The translations under genes and the position numbers were made by a program. From assembly GCA_903898855.1 (NCBI GenBank), contig CAIUHB010000064.1, positions 1 through 13,376 of the forward strand: DNA of 13,376 nt, given 5' to 3'. This document shows positions 1 to 7,375 of the stretch, in pieces. The notes under the pieces were generated by a model, which saw only the letters and a list, made by a program, of their open reading frames with translations, did no database searches and was not told the DNA's origin. Numbering within the stretch: position 1 is the stretch's first letter; every line of letters starts with the position of its first letter. Source of the DNA: an uncultured Actinomycetes bacterium. Lineage in GTDB: Bacteria > Actinomycetota > Actinomycetes > Nanopelagicales > Nanopelagicaceae.

Positions 1-1339
1 CAGCGGTCTGATTTTCTACGTTTCTATCTGAAGTGTTTGTAGGGGTAGCGTCGTTATAACCGCCCGAGGTGACCGGTTTAGCGGCTTTTTCTACCCTATC
101 GGCAATTTCAGCAAAGGCTGATTCGTTGTAATGAATAAAGCTGACGCCTTTGAGAAAGCTCTGAACAGATAATCCACTGGAGTGGCAAGCGCATCCACCT
201 GTGGGAAGCACATGGTTTGAACCCGCCGCATAATCTCCCAAGGAGACTGGTGAGAATCTTCCTAAAAAGACGGCGCCAGCATTTCTAATCCCCCGCGATG
301 TTGCAACTGGATCTGCAGTAAGTAGTTCTAGGTGCTCGGCAGCATATGCGTTCACTACATCAATTCCCTGACTTTCGTCATCGACTAAGACTAGTGCTGA
401 TTGAATTCCAGTGAGTGCTTCTCGAATCCGCTCCTGATGTTTGGTAAGGCTGACGCGACGTTCTAATTCGAGTTGTACTTGCTCCCCAAGCTCAACCGAC
501 GTAGTAACCAAAATGGCGGCGGCAATAACATCGTGTTCTGCTTGGCTAATAAGATCGGCTGCCACCTCGCTGGCGATCGCGCTCTTATCTGCCAGTACTG
601 CTACCTCGGTTGGGCCGGCCTCGGAGTCAATTCCGATCAAACCACGTAGTGCGCGCTTCGCTGCAGCGACATAAATATTTCCTGGACCGGTCACCATATC
701 TACTCGCTCGCAAACTCCATCGACGCCATATGCGAACATGGCAATCGCTTGCGCGCCACCGATCGCGTAGACCTCGTCAATTCCAAGCAACGCACAGGTC
801 GCCAAGATCGTTGGGTGTGGCAGGCCGCCATTTTCACGTTGAGGAGGTGAAGCAACAGCAATGCTAGGCACTTGTGCGATCAGCGCCGGAATAACATTCA
901 TGATTACAGAACTTGGATAGACCGCTCGCCCACCCGGAACATAAAGTCCAACGCGATCTACCGGAATTTGTTTATGAGTGATTACGCCACCGTCGATCAC
1001 TTTCGTTGTGATATCACTCCGAACCTGATCAAGATGACCAATACGAACTCGCTCAATGGCGACTTCCAGAGCTTCGCGAATTTTGGGGTCAAGCGTTGAG
1101 AGCGCTGCCTCGATATCAGAGCTAGCTACCTTGATGGTTGCCGGGCGAACTCCATCGAAACGTTCTGCTAGATCCAACAAATCACTTTCACTCCCTCGTG
1201 AGACCGTAGCCAGAATTGGCTCAATGGCTTTGAGGGCAGTATCAATATCCATTTCAGCGCGCGGCAATAATCGCTGGTATTCAGATTTGGAGAGCCGTTG
1301 ACCTCGCAGGTCGACCGTGCGGAGAGAGAGTGGCTTCAC
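1..1339 (-). CDS. hisD: Histidinol dehydrogenase, 3' end cut by window edge
   Basis: HisD catalyses the last two steps of histidine synthesis, oxidising L-histidinol to histidine with two NAD and one zinc, in the cytoplasm. The 446 complete codons show family blocks in order: VDLRG near the N terminus, GGAQAIAMFAYG, VTGPGNIYVA, DSEAGPTEVAVLAD, the zinc ligands Gln266 and His269 in ISQAEHD, the catalytic Glu335-His336 pair in AEHLEL, and zinc ligand Asp369 in GDYAAGSNHVLPTGG. The start is GTG at 1339. It is the first possible start after the dnaE stop, lies 9 bases beyond it in the same frame, and has no clear Shine-Dalgarno sequence, so it is probably coupled to dnaE. Oddly, the frame is already longer than E. 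coli HisD (434 residues) without reaching the last zinc ligand (His419 in E. coli). After about residue 421 a Thr/Asn-rich stretch replaces the usual tail. The identification is certain; the C terminus is not resolved here. Confidence 0.96.
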   Translation of the reverse strand, partial: MKPLSLRTVDLRGQRLSKSEYQRLLPRAEMDIDTALKAIEPILATVSRGSESDLLDLAERFDGVRPATIKVASSDIEAALSTLDPKIREALEVAIERVRIGHLDQVRSDITTKVIDGGVITHKQIPVDRVGLYVPGGRAVYPSSVIMNVIPALIAQVPSIAVASPPQRENGGLPHPTILATCALLGIDEVYAIGGAQAIAMFAYGVDGVCERVDMVTGPGNIYVAAAKRALRGLIGIDSEAGPTEVAVLADKSAIASEVAADLISQAEHDVIAAAILVTTSVELGEQVQLELERRVSLTKHQERIREALTGIQSALVLVDDESQGIDVVNAYAAEHLELLTADPVATSRGIRNAGAVFLGRFSPVSLGDYAAGSNHVLPTGGCACHSSGLSVQSFLKGVSFIHYNESAFAEIADRVEKAAKPVTSGGYNDATPTNTSDRNVENQTA

Positions 1340-1348
1340 CCGATAATT

Positions 1349-4300
1349 CTAGAGGCAATCAGGGCCGAGCAGAGATTTTAAATCCGCGCTCAAGCTGGGC
1401 GATGCCGTCACCCGAAGCGAGTCATCAATTTTGAGAACTAGCCGCTTCTCGCCATCGGAGAGTCGCAGGTTGACCTCCCGTTTGCCAGGATGTGAAGCAA
1501 GAATCTCTTTGATTCGCTCAACCACCGGTGGAGTACACCGTGACTGCTCTAGTGAAATCACAAAGGGGCCCGCCATAGCTGCCGAACCGGTAGAAATATC
1601 GGGTAGCGAGAGATCGAGCGCGCTTATTTTTATCTGTTCTTCTCGCTTATCAACACGTCCACGAACTACAACGACTCGATCCTCAATCAGATTAAGCGCA
1701 TGTTTGGTGTACGAATTTGAGTAGAACATGACATCAATGGCGCCTTCGAGATCTTCCACAGTAACAATCGCCCACGGCGCACCCTGTTTGGTCACCTTTC
1801 TTTGGATCTGGGTTATCAAGCCACCGATCGAAACGATGGCATCGTGTCCGATGGTCTCGTCATACACCTGACTTATCGGCATATCCACCGCAGCTCGCAA
1901 GAGATGTTCGACTCCTAAAAGCGGGTGGTCGGAGACATAGAGGCCAAGCATCTCGCGTTCATAACTCAGGAGTAGAGCTTTCTCCCACTCAGTTTCGGGA
2001 ACTCGGAGTTCTTCGCCGCCAATACTTGCGGTCGCTTCACCGGTGGCAGAGCCAAAGAGATCAAACTGGCCAATTGCTTCTGCTCGCTTGCTCTCGGCGA
2101 CTGAATCCAAAGCTTCGAGATAAATATGCATCAAGCCCTTGCGAGCATGACCCAGGGAATCAAATGCTCCACCTTTAATCAAAGATTCAATTGTCTTCTT
2201 GTTGCATACGATCGAGTCAACTTTCGCCAAGAAATCTCCGAAGGATGTGTATCGACCCTTCTCCGCTCTGCGAGCCACAATCGAGGCAACAACATTCTCG
2301 CCCACATTTCTAATTGCAGTGAGACCAAAGCGAATATCTTCGCCCAGCGGGGTGTAATCAGAACCCGATTCATTGACATCTGGTGAGAGAACTTTGATGC
2401 CCATTCTGCGACATTCATTGAGGTAGAGCGCTGATTTATCTTTATCATCGCGCACGCTAGTGAGAAGTGCCGCCATATATTCGGTGGGATAGTTCGCCTT
2501 AAGGTAAGCCGTCCAATAGGAGACCAGGCCATAACCAGCTGAGTGAGCTCGGTTAAAGGCGTAGTCCGAGAATGGAATCAGCGTCTCCCACAACTTGGCA
2601 ATCGCACCGGTAGAGAACCCACCATCCTGCATTCCCTTTTCAAAATTCACATACTCTTTATCCAGAATATCTTTGTTCTTCTTACCCATCGCCTTACGTA
2701 GGAGATCTGCGCGTCCCAAACTAAAGCCCGCGAGTTTTTGAGCGATGGCCATTACTTGTTCCTGATAAACAATCAGACCGTATGTGTCACCCAAAATATC
2801 GGAAAGAGCTTCGGTCAACTCTGGATGAATAGATTCAACCGGCTTGCGTTTATTTTTTCGATCGGCGTAATCAGTATGTGCGTTAACGCCCATGGGGCCA
2901 GGGCGATAGAGCGCAATCACAGCAGAGATATCTTCAAATGAATCGGGCACCATCTGGCGCAGCAGACCACGCATGGGACCACCATCGAGCTGGAAAACAC
3001 CAAGGGTTTCACCTCGGCCAAGTAGCTCATAAGTCTTCGGATCGTCCAAAGTCAAAGTAGCTAGGTCAACATCTACTCCCTTATTTGCTTTGATGTTGAG
3101 AAGGGCGTCATCTAGAACCGAGAGATTTCGAAGTCCCAAGAAGTCCATCTTGAGTAGACCGATAGATTCGCAGGCACCCATATCAAATTGAGTAATAATC
3201 GCGCCGTCGGCTTCCCGGCGATGAATTGGGATAACGTCAAGCAGCGGATAGCGAGAGAGAATTACACCAGCGGCGTGGACTCCCCATTGGCGCTTGAGAC
3301 CTTCCAAACCAATTGCGGTATCAACAATCTTCTTGGAATCTGGGTCGCTCTCATACAGCGAACGAAATTCGCCAGCCTCACCATAACGATCATTATCTTT
3401 ATCAAATACGCCAGCCAAACTAATATCTTTACCCATCACAGTTGGCGGCAAAGCCTTAGTTAATTTATCGCCGATCACATATGGATAGCCAAGTACGCGA
3501 GTGGAATCCTTAAGCGCTTGCTTAGATTTAATTGTTCCGTAAGTAATAATCTGCGCAACTCGATCTTCACCATATTTCTCGGTGGCGTAAGCAATCATTT
3601 CTGAGCGACGACGTTCATCGAAATCTAGATCGATATCTGGCATCGAGATGCGCTCTGGATTAAGAAAGCGCTCAAACAAAAGTCCGTGCTTAATCGGATC
3701 TAGCTGAGTGATTCCCAACGCATAGGAGACTAATGAGCCAGCGGCGGAGCCGCGACCAGGTCCAACTCGAATTCCCACCTCTCTGGCATGTGCACACAAA
3801 TCTGCAACAACCAGGAAGTAACCAGGAAATCCCATCTTTACCATTACATCTAATTCATAATTTAAACGCTCGAGATAATCCGACGGGATTTCTCCGCCCA
3901 GGCGATCAGATAGCCCCTGCGTTGCCAAAGTTCGAAGCCAGGAATCCTCGGTCTGGCCTTTAGGTACCGCGAACTCCGGCATCAGGTTTTCGTTCTCGCG
4001 CATCACGACGTTGCAACGTTCGGCAATCAGAAGGGTATTTTCACAACTCTCAGGAATATCTTTAAAGAGTTCGCGCATGGATGCAGCGCTCTTGAGGTAG
4101 AACTCATCATTATCAAATTTAAATCGCTTGGGATCGGCCATGGTGGAGCCTGATTGGACGCAGAGCAGAGCCTCATGAGCCCCGGCATCTTCATGCTTTG
4201 TATAGTGGAGATCATTCGTCGCCAGCAGCGGCAACTTCAAATCTTTTGCTAACTTCATCAAATCGGCTTTGACGCGTGTTTCGATTTCGATGCCATGATC

Positions 4301-4891
4301 CATGACCTCAAGGAAGTAATTATCGGCTCCAAAAATATCTCGGAAATCATTCGCCGCCGCTTTCGCTTCTCGGTAGGCACCCATACGTAAACGAGTCTGA
4401 ACTTCTCCACCAGGGCAACCAGTAGTTCCAATTAAGCCTGTTGCATATTTAGAGAGTAACTCTCGATCCATTCTTGGCTTGTAGTAATACCCTTCCAACG
4501 AAGCAAGTGAAGCCAATTTGAAGAGATTTGCTAAACCTTCATTGTTTTCGGCAAGCAGCGTCATGTGCGTATAGGCGCCGCCACCCGAGACATCGTCCTC
4601 TCCTCCGTCGGCCCACTTCACGCGCCGCTTTTCAAATCTACTTTCTGGAGCAACGTAAGCTTCGATTCCAATAATTGGTTTTACACCAGCTTTAGTCGCC
4701 TTCTTATAAAAGTCGTACGCGCCGAAAACATTTCCGTGATCAGTAATAGCAATCGCGGGCATCTCTTGCCGGGCAACTTCTTTAACGAGCTCTTCTACCC
4801 GCGCTGCACCATCGAGCATGGAGTACTCCGTATGCACATGCAAATGCACAAAATTCTCGGAGGCACCTTTAGGGCTCGGATTGGTGGACAT
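1349..4891 (-). CDS. dnaE: DNA polymerase III alpha subunit (replicative, DnaE1 type)
   Basis: This is the replicative DNA polymerase catalytic subunit, 1180 residues, the usual length for actinobacterial DnaE1. An N-terminal PHP domain (about 14-290) keeps all nine metal ligands expected from mycobacterial DnaE1: His18, His20, Asp27, His52, Glu77, His109, Cys159, Asp227 and His229. It should therefore act as the proofreading 3'-5' exonuclease. The palm has GRGSAAGS (379-386) and PDIDLDF with catalytic Asp421 and Asp423, plus Asp583 in KMDFLGL. Fingers follow with ALYRPGPM and FNRAHSAGYG. A clamp-binding motif QFDLF is at 942-946, and an OB-fold around GGLITQIQRKVTKQG follows. The ATG at 4891 lies 22 bases after the rluD stop and has no clear Shine-Dalgarno sequence. 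The start is supported by the FVHLHVHTEYSMLDG block close behind it. Intact, with no frameshift seen. Confidence 0.98.
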   Translation of the reverse strand: MSTNPSPKGASENFVHLHVHTEYSMLDGAARVEELVKEVARQEMPAIAITDHGNVFGAYDFYKKATKAGVKPIIGIEAYVAPESRFEKRRVKWADGGEDDVSGGGAYTHMTLLAENNEGLANLFKLASLASLEGYYYKPRMDRELLSKYATGLIGTTGCPGGEVQTRLRMGAYREAKAAANDFRDIFGADNYFLEVMDHGIEIETRVKADLMKLAKDLKLPLLATNDLHYTKHEDAGAHEALLCVQSGSTMADPKRFKFDNDEFYLKSAASMRELFKDIPESCENTLLIAERCNVVMRENENLMPEFAVPKGQTEDSWLRTLATQGLSDRLGGEIPSDYLERLNYELDVMVKMGFPGYFLVVADLCAHAREVGIRVGPGRGSAAGSLVSYALGITQLDPIKHGLLFERFLNPERISMPDIDLDFDERRRSEMIAYATEKYGEDRVAQIITYGTIKSKQALKDSTRVLGYPYVIGDKLTKALPPTVMGKDISLAGVFDKDNDRYGEAGEFRSLYESDPDSKKIVDTAIGLEGLKRQWGVHAAGVILSRYPLLDVIPIHRREADGAIITQFDMGACESIGLLKMDFLGLRNLSVLDDALLNIKANKGVDVDLATLTLDDPKTYELLGRGETLGVFQLDGGPMRGLLRQMVPDSFEDISAVIALYRPGPMGVNAHTDYADRKNKRKPVESIHPELTEALSDILGDTYGLIVYQEQVMAIAQKLAGFSLGRADLLRKAMGKKNKDILDKEYVNFEKGMQDGGFSTGAIAKLWETLIPFSDYAFNRAHSAGYGLVSYWTAYLKANYPTEYMAALLTSVRDDKDKSALYLNECRRMGIKVLSPDVNESGSDYTPLGEDIRFGLTAIRNVGENVVASIVARRAEKGRYTSFGDFLAKVDSIVCNKKTIESLIKGGAFDSLGHARKGLMHIYLEALDSVAESKRAEAIGQFDLFGSATGEATASIGGEELRVPETEWEKALLLSYEREMLGLYVSDHPLLGVEHLLRAAVDMPISQVYDETIGHDAIVSIGGLITQIQRKVTKQGAPWAIVTVEDLEGAIDVMFYSNSYTKHALNLIEDRVVVVRGRVDKREEQIKISALDLSLPDISTGSAAMAGPFVISLEQSRCTPPVVERIKEILASHPGKREVNLRLSDGEKRLVLKIDDSLRVTASPSLSADLKSLLGPDCL

Positions 4892-4913
4892 TTATCGGAG
4901 ATTACTACTGAGG

Positions 4914-5870
4914 CTAGAGCGAAGGGTGCTCTGCCAAGATTTTCAGGGAGCGTGTCAGGTCTGCCGGGTATTCCGTCTCAAACTCAATCCGCTGACCTGA
5001 GGTGGGGTGAATAAAGGAGAGCCGCTTGGCGTGAAGCCATGGACGCCTAATCTCCAATCGGTCAGAGATAGTGTGGTCGGCGCCATAGGTCACATCTCCA
5101 ACTAATGGATGTCGCAGCGCGGAGAAATGAACTCTAATTTGGTGAGTGCGACCAGTCTCTAATTCAATTTCGAGAAGTGATACTGCTGGGAAAAATTCGA
5201 GAGCGGTGTAATGGGTGATGCTGGGCTTTCCATCGGCGACAACGGCAAAGCGATAATCCTCGCGCGGATGGCGATCGATGGGAGCATCAATGGTGCCTTC
5301 CGAAGGATCCATATGACCTTGTACTAATGCGTGATAGATCTTATGAACAGTGCGGTCACGGAATTGTTGTTTTAAGTGACTATAAGAATTTTCATTCTTG
5401 GCAACAACCATGAGTCCGGTGGTCCCGACATCGAGTCGATGCACGATTCCCTGTCGCTCCGCTGCTCCACTTGTAGAGACTTGGTACCCGGCAGCAACTA
5501 TCGCGCCGATGACAGTGGCGCCAGTCCAACCTGGACTTGGATGAGCTGCGATACCGGCCGGCTTATCAATCACAATGACGTCATCATCGTCGTATACAAC
5601 TTTGAGGCCATCGATAGGCGTCGGTTGCAGTGAGGGCGGCGCCTTTGGGGCTGGCATTAAAATTTCTATAAATTGATCGGTCGTAACCTTCTCGGATTTA
5701 GCTAGCTTCTTGCCGTGAGCTGTCACCTCTCCAGCCTCGATAAGAGAGACGATAACCGATCTGGAAAGTCCTAAAAGTCGAGCTAAGGCAGCGTCGATCC
5801 GCTCACCGTTAAGGCCTTCTGGTACGAGTACAACCTTGCTCTCTCGTACGCCACTCTGCTCGGTATTCAT
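4914..5870 (-). CDS. rluD: 23S rRNA pseudouridine synthase, RluA/RluD family
   Basis: The enzyme isomerises uridines in RNA to pseudouridine; RluD acts on helix 69 of 23S rRNA. The 318 residues begin with an S4 RNA-binding domain (about 20-72, with RIDAALARLLGLSRS). The catalytic domain follows, with VIDKPAGIAAHPS and GIVHRLDVGTTGLMVVAKN, whose Asp147 is the catalytic residue, then RTHQIRVHF at 241-249 and HPLVGDVTYG. The ATG start at 5870 overlaps the lspA stop by four bases (ATGA), which argues for translational coupling. An AGGAG sits three bases before the start, closer than usual. The lspA-rluD pair is conserved in Actinobacteria and Firmicutes. The RluD name rests on domain layout and neighbourhood; the exact target uridines cannot be read from sequence. 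Confidence 0.95.
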   Translation of the reverse strand: MNTEQSGVRESKVVLVPEGLNGERIDAALARLLGLSRSVIVSLIEAGEVTAHGKKLAKSEKVTTDQFIEILMPAPKAPPSLQPTPIDGLKVVYDDDDVIVIDKPAGIAAHPSPGWTGATVIGAIVAAGYQVSTSGAAERQGIVHRLDVGTTGLMVVAKNENSYSHLKQQFRDRTVHKIYHALVQGHMDPSEGTIDAPIDRHPREDYRFAVVADGKPSITHYTALEFFPAVSLLEIELETGRTHQIRVHFSALRHPLVGDVTYGADHTISDRLEIRRPWLHAKRLSFIHPTSGQRIEFETEYPADLTRSLKILAEHPSL

Positions 5871-6352
5871 GCGCTCCTGTCGTGGGAAATCGGTTTAATG
5901 CCGCGCATTGATAAGTACACGATTAATCCCGCACCGATAACAATAGAGGTATCTGCCAGATTAAATATCGGCCAATGTGGGAGCTTGATCCAATCTATGA
6001 CCCGACCCTGCAAAGGTGAGCTGGCCCGAAAAACTCGATCAACTTCATTGCCCATAACTCCCCCAAGAATAAAGCCGAGGGCCACCGCCCAGATCTGAGA
6101 GGTGAGCTTTGCCCCCCACCAGAAAATTGCCAGGATCGCCAGAAAACCAAAGAGCGAGAGAAAAAGCGTCTTGCCTTGAGCCAGGCTAAATGCGGCACCA
6201 GAGTTTGCAGCTAACTCCAATTGCACGAACGAACCTATTACTTTAAACGGAGCCGTAGTTAGGTATTTAAGAGCTATCGATTTACTCAGCAAATCAATAA
6301 GTAATACTGCGAAGGCGACCAGTGAGAGTCGCCGACGAATTGCTAAATTCAG
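5867..6352 (-). CDS. lspA: Lipoprotein signal peptidase (signal peptidase II), probable CTG start
   Basis: LspA is a membrane aspartyl protease that cleaves the signal peptide from diacylglyceryl-modified prolipoproteins. Visible family motifs are NSGAAFSL, GNEVDR with a catalytic Asp (105 in this numbering), RVIDWIKLPHWPIFNLADT with the second catalytic Asp (134), and four hydrophobic segments. The frame holds no ATG or GTG before these motifs. A TTG at 6292 would give 141 residues but removes most of the first membrane helix. The same open frame continues upstream through an Arg-rich N terminus and a full hydrophobic helix (AIRRRLSLVAFAVLLIDLLS) to a CTG at 6352. That CTG overlaps the TGA stop of the upstream gene as CTGA, the same geometry as the ATGA joins elsewhere here, and is preceded by purine-rich GAAAGAAG. 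This gives 161 residues, the normal size. Identity is sure; the CTG start is inference, and ATT at 6340 is another option. Confidence 0.9.
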   Translation of the reverse strand: MNLAIRRRLSLVAFAVLLIDLLSKSIALKYLTTAPFKVIGSFVQLELAANSGAAFSLAQGKTLFLSLFGFLAILAIFWWGAKLTSQIWAVALGFILGGVMGNEVDRVFRASSPLQGRVIDWIKLPHWPIFNLADTSIVIGAGLIVYLSMRGIKPISHDRSA

Positions 6353-7185
6353 CGACGTTCTTCTTTCTGCTTACAGACCATGCATAGAGTTGCTCGTGGA
6401 AAGACTTGTAGGCGCGCCTTGCCGACTGAATTGCCACACTCTTCGCAACGACCATAACTCTTGTTGTCGATCCGCTCTAGTGCGCGTTCGGTCTGCAAGA
6501 CCATATCTTGCGCGTTATATACCAATGACATCTCATGTTCGCGTTCGAAAGTTTTGGTACCGGCATCTGCTTGATCATCTCCTGCGCCTACGCCAGCCGA
6601 GGTGATGAGATCTTCCATCTCGCTTTCGGCCTCTGCTAATTCAGCACGGAGTCGTTGCAGATCCTTGGTGAGTTCAGCGCGCATCGCCTTAAGTTCTGCT
6701 GCGCTCCAACTTTCGGAACCTTCTTCAACAATTAGAGGAGCTGGGGCAGCCTTGATTGGCTTGAGGCCAGCGCCTTTTTTGGTGCTCTTAGTTGGACGTG
6801 GTGGTGGGGTCATCACCAAACGACGCTCTTCTACAACAACTTCTGGACCGTTATTTGTCTCGCGCGGAGTGACGGTAATAGTTGTGGAGTCGCCAGTTGT
6901 GGTCTGTTGGAGCTTGGCTGGAAATGGCTTTCCCGGAGCACGCTTTCCTAAAGTTGGTTTAACAATATTTGGTGAACGAACTTTTGCGGCAGGTTTTGCT
7001 GGAGCCTTCTTTGCTGGGGCAACCTTCTTTGCTGGCGCTTTTTTGGCGGCAACTTTTTTCGCTGGGGCTTTTTTAGCCGGGGCTTTCTTGGCCGGAGCTT
7101 TCTTGGCTGGGGCCTTCTTGACTGGGGCCTTCTTTGCGGCAGCCTTCTTGCCCGCTAGTGCTTTTGCAATTTTCTTAATGGCCAC
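6349..7185 (-). CDS. TraR/DksA-family C4 zinc-finger protein with lysine-rich repeat tail
   Basis: A DksA/TraR-type protein; characterised relatives bind RNA polymerase through its secondary channel and tune initiation, but the role of this actinobacterial type is not settled. With the GTG at 7185 it has 278 residues in four parts. Residues 13-68 are a basic tail of KKAPA-like repeats, like those of histone H1 or actinobacterial HU. A Thr/Pro-rich linker follows to about 155. A coiled coil at 160-195 (WSAAELKAMRAEL onward) turns at GDDQADAG and returns to a C4 zinc finger with Cys247, Cys250, Cys268 and Cys271 (CEEC and CMVC). The tip has Asp-x-x-Asp at 204-207, close to the DxxDxA tip of E. 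coli DksA but ending in Gly. I chose 7185 because AAGGA lies 10 bases upstream and the product begins MAIKKIAK. An in-frame GTG at 7248 would add 21 residues. Divergent from ileS and overlapping lspA. Confidence 0.88.
   Translation of the reverse strand: MAIKKIAKALAGKKAAAKKAPVKKAPAKKAPAKKAPAKKAPAKKVAAKKAPAKKVAPAKKAPAKPAAKVRSPNIVKPTLGKRAPGKPFPAKLQQTTTGDSTTITVTPRETNNGPEVVVEERRLVMTPPPRPTKSTKKGAGLKPIKAAPAPLIVEEGSESWSAAELKAMRAELTKDLQRLRAELAEAESEMEDLITSAGVGAGDDQADAGTKTFEREHEMSLVYNAQDMVLQTERALERIDNKSYGRCEECGNSVGKARLQVFPRATLCMVCKQKEERR
6982..7149 (-). repeat. In-frame KKAPA-coding repeats
   Basis: Ten consecutive units of the form KKAPA, KKAPV, KKVAA or KKVAPA, preceded by KKAAA and ending in KPAAK, encode the basic tail of the DksA-like protein. 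The 15-base units are imperfect at DNA level because synonymous codons vary, which points to selection on the protein. Arrays of this kind can change copy number between strains. Such tails are known in actinobacterial HU and in histone H1-like proteins, where they contact DNA. Confidence 0.85.
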
Positions 7186-7259
7186 GAGACCCACATCCTT
7201 ATTAATACCGGCAACTCTTGCTGATTTGGCTAGATAGCCAATAATCACCTGCGGCGCAA

Positions 7260-7289
7260 AGGTTAGAACCTGCAGCGGGCAAACACCAA
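7260..7289 (-). promoter_or_regulatory. Weak candidate promoter for the traR/dksA-lspA-rluD-dnaE-hisD unit
   Basis: On the minus strand TTGGTG (7289-7284) and TAACCT (7265-7260) are separated by 18 bases and match the housekeeping -35/-10 pattern only partly (TAnnnT core present). Transcription would begin near 7253, leaving a leader of about 70 bases before the GTG at 7185, or almost none before the GTG at 7248. Position is sensible but the match is weak. Confidence 0.2.
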
Positions 7290-7291
7290 CT

Positions 7292-7319
7292 TTGCCGCGC
7301 TAGACTGCAACCTTATTCT
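7292..7319 (+). promoter_or_regulatory. Candidate housekeeping promoter for ileS
   Basis: TTGCCG (7292-7297) and TATTCT (7314-7319) lie 16 bases apart, each matching four of six consensus positions for a SigA-type promoter. Transcription would start near 7326, inside the tandem repeat, giving a leader of about 50 bases. TAGGAT at 7321-7326 is another -10-like hexamer but lacks a well-placed -35. Inferred from position and partial match only. Confidence 0.3.
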
Positions 7320-7321
7320 CT

Positions 7322-7351
7322 AGGATTCTTCAGGATTCTTCAGGATTCTTC
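7322..7351 (+). repeat. Three perfect tandem copies of a 10-base unit before ileS
   Basis: AGGATTCTTC occurs three times back to back without a mismatch, 24 bases before the ileS start codon. The period is close to one DNA helical turn, so a protein could read the same face three times. It is the only non-coding tandem repeat in the window. No function can be assigned from sequence: it could be an operator, part of the 5' leader RNA, or slippage in the one sizeable intergenic gap. Confidence 0.9.
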
Positions 7352-7363
7352 ACTTCTCAAGTT

Positions 7364-7369
7364 AGGTGG
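7364..7369 (+). promoter_or_regulatory. ileS ribosome binding site
   Basis: AGGTGG lies six bases upstream of the ileS ATG and differs from the ideal AGGAGG at one position. It is the clearest Shine-Dalgarno sequence in the window and supports the ATG at 7376 as the start. Confidence 0.75.
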
Positions 7370-7375
7370 CTAGGC

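Noticed and set aside
1..80. Frameshift or pseudogene in hisD
   Set aside because: The frame stays open to the window edge with all core catalytic residues intact; an insertion or altered tail explains it as well, and the missing 3' end prevents a decision.
5867..6292. lspA starting at the TTG at 6292
   Set aside because: This start removes most of transmembrane helix 1 and gives an unusually short protein, while the upstream frame encodes an ideal N terminus.
6602..7237. 211-codon open frame on the plus strand opposite the DksA-like gene
   Set aside because: Its Phe/Ala/Gly repeats are the mirror of the KKAPA codons; it has no family resemblance and overlaps a well-supported gene completely.
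7249..7375. T-box riboswitch upstream of ileS
   Set aside because: The gap is too short for a full T-box, and there is no recognisable T-box core, specifier stem or antiterminator. The repeats do not form inverted pairs on the same strand.
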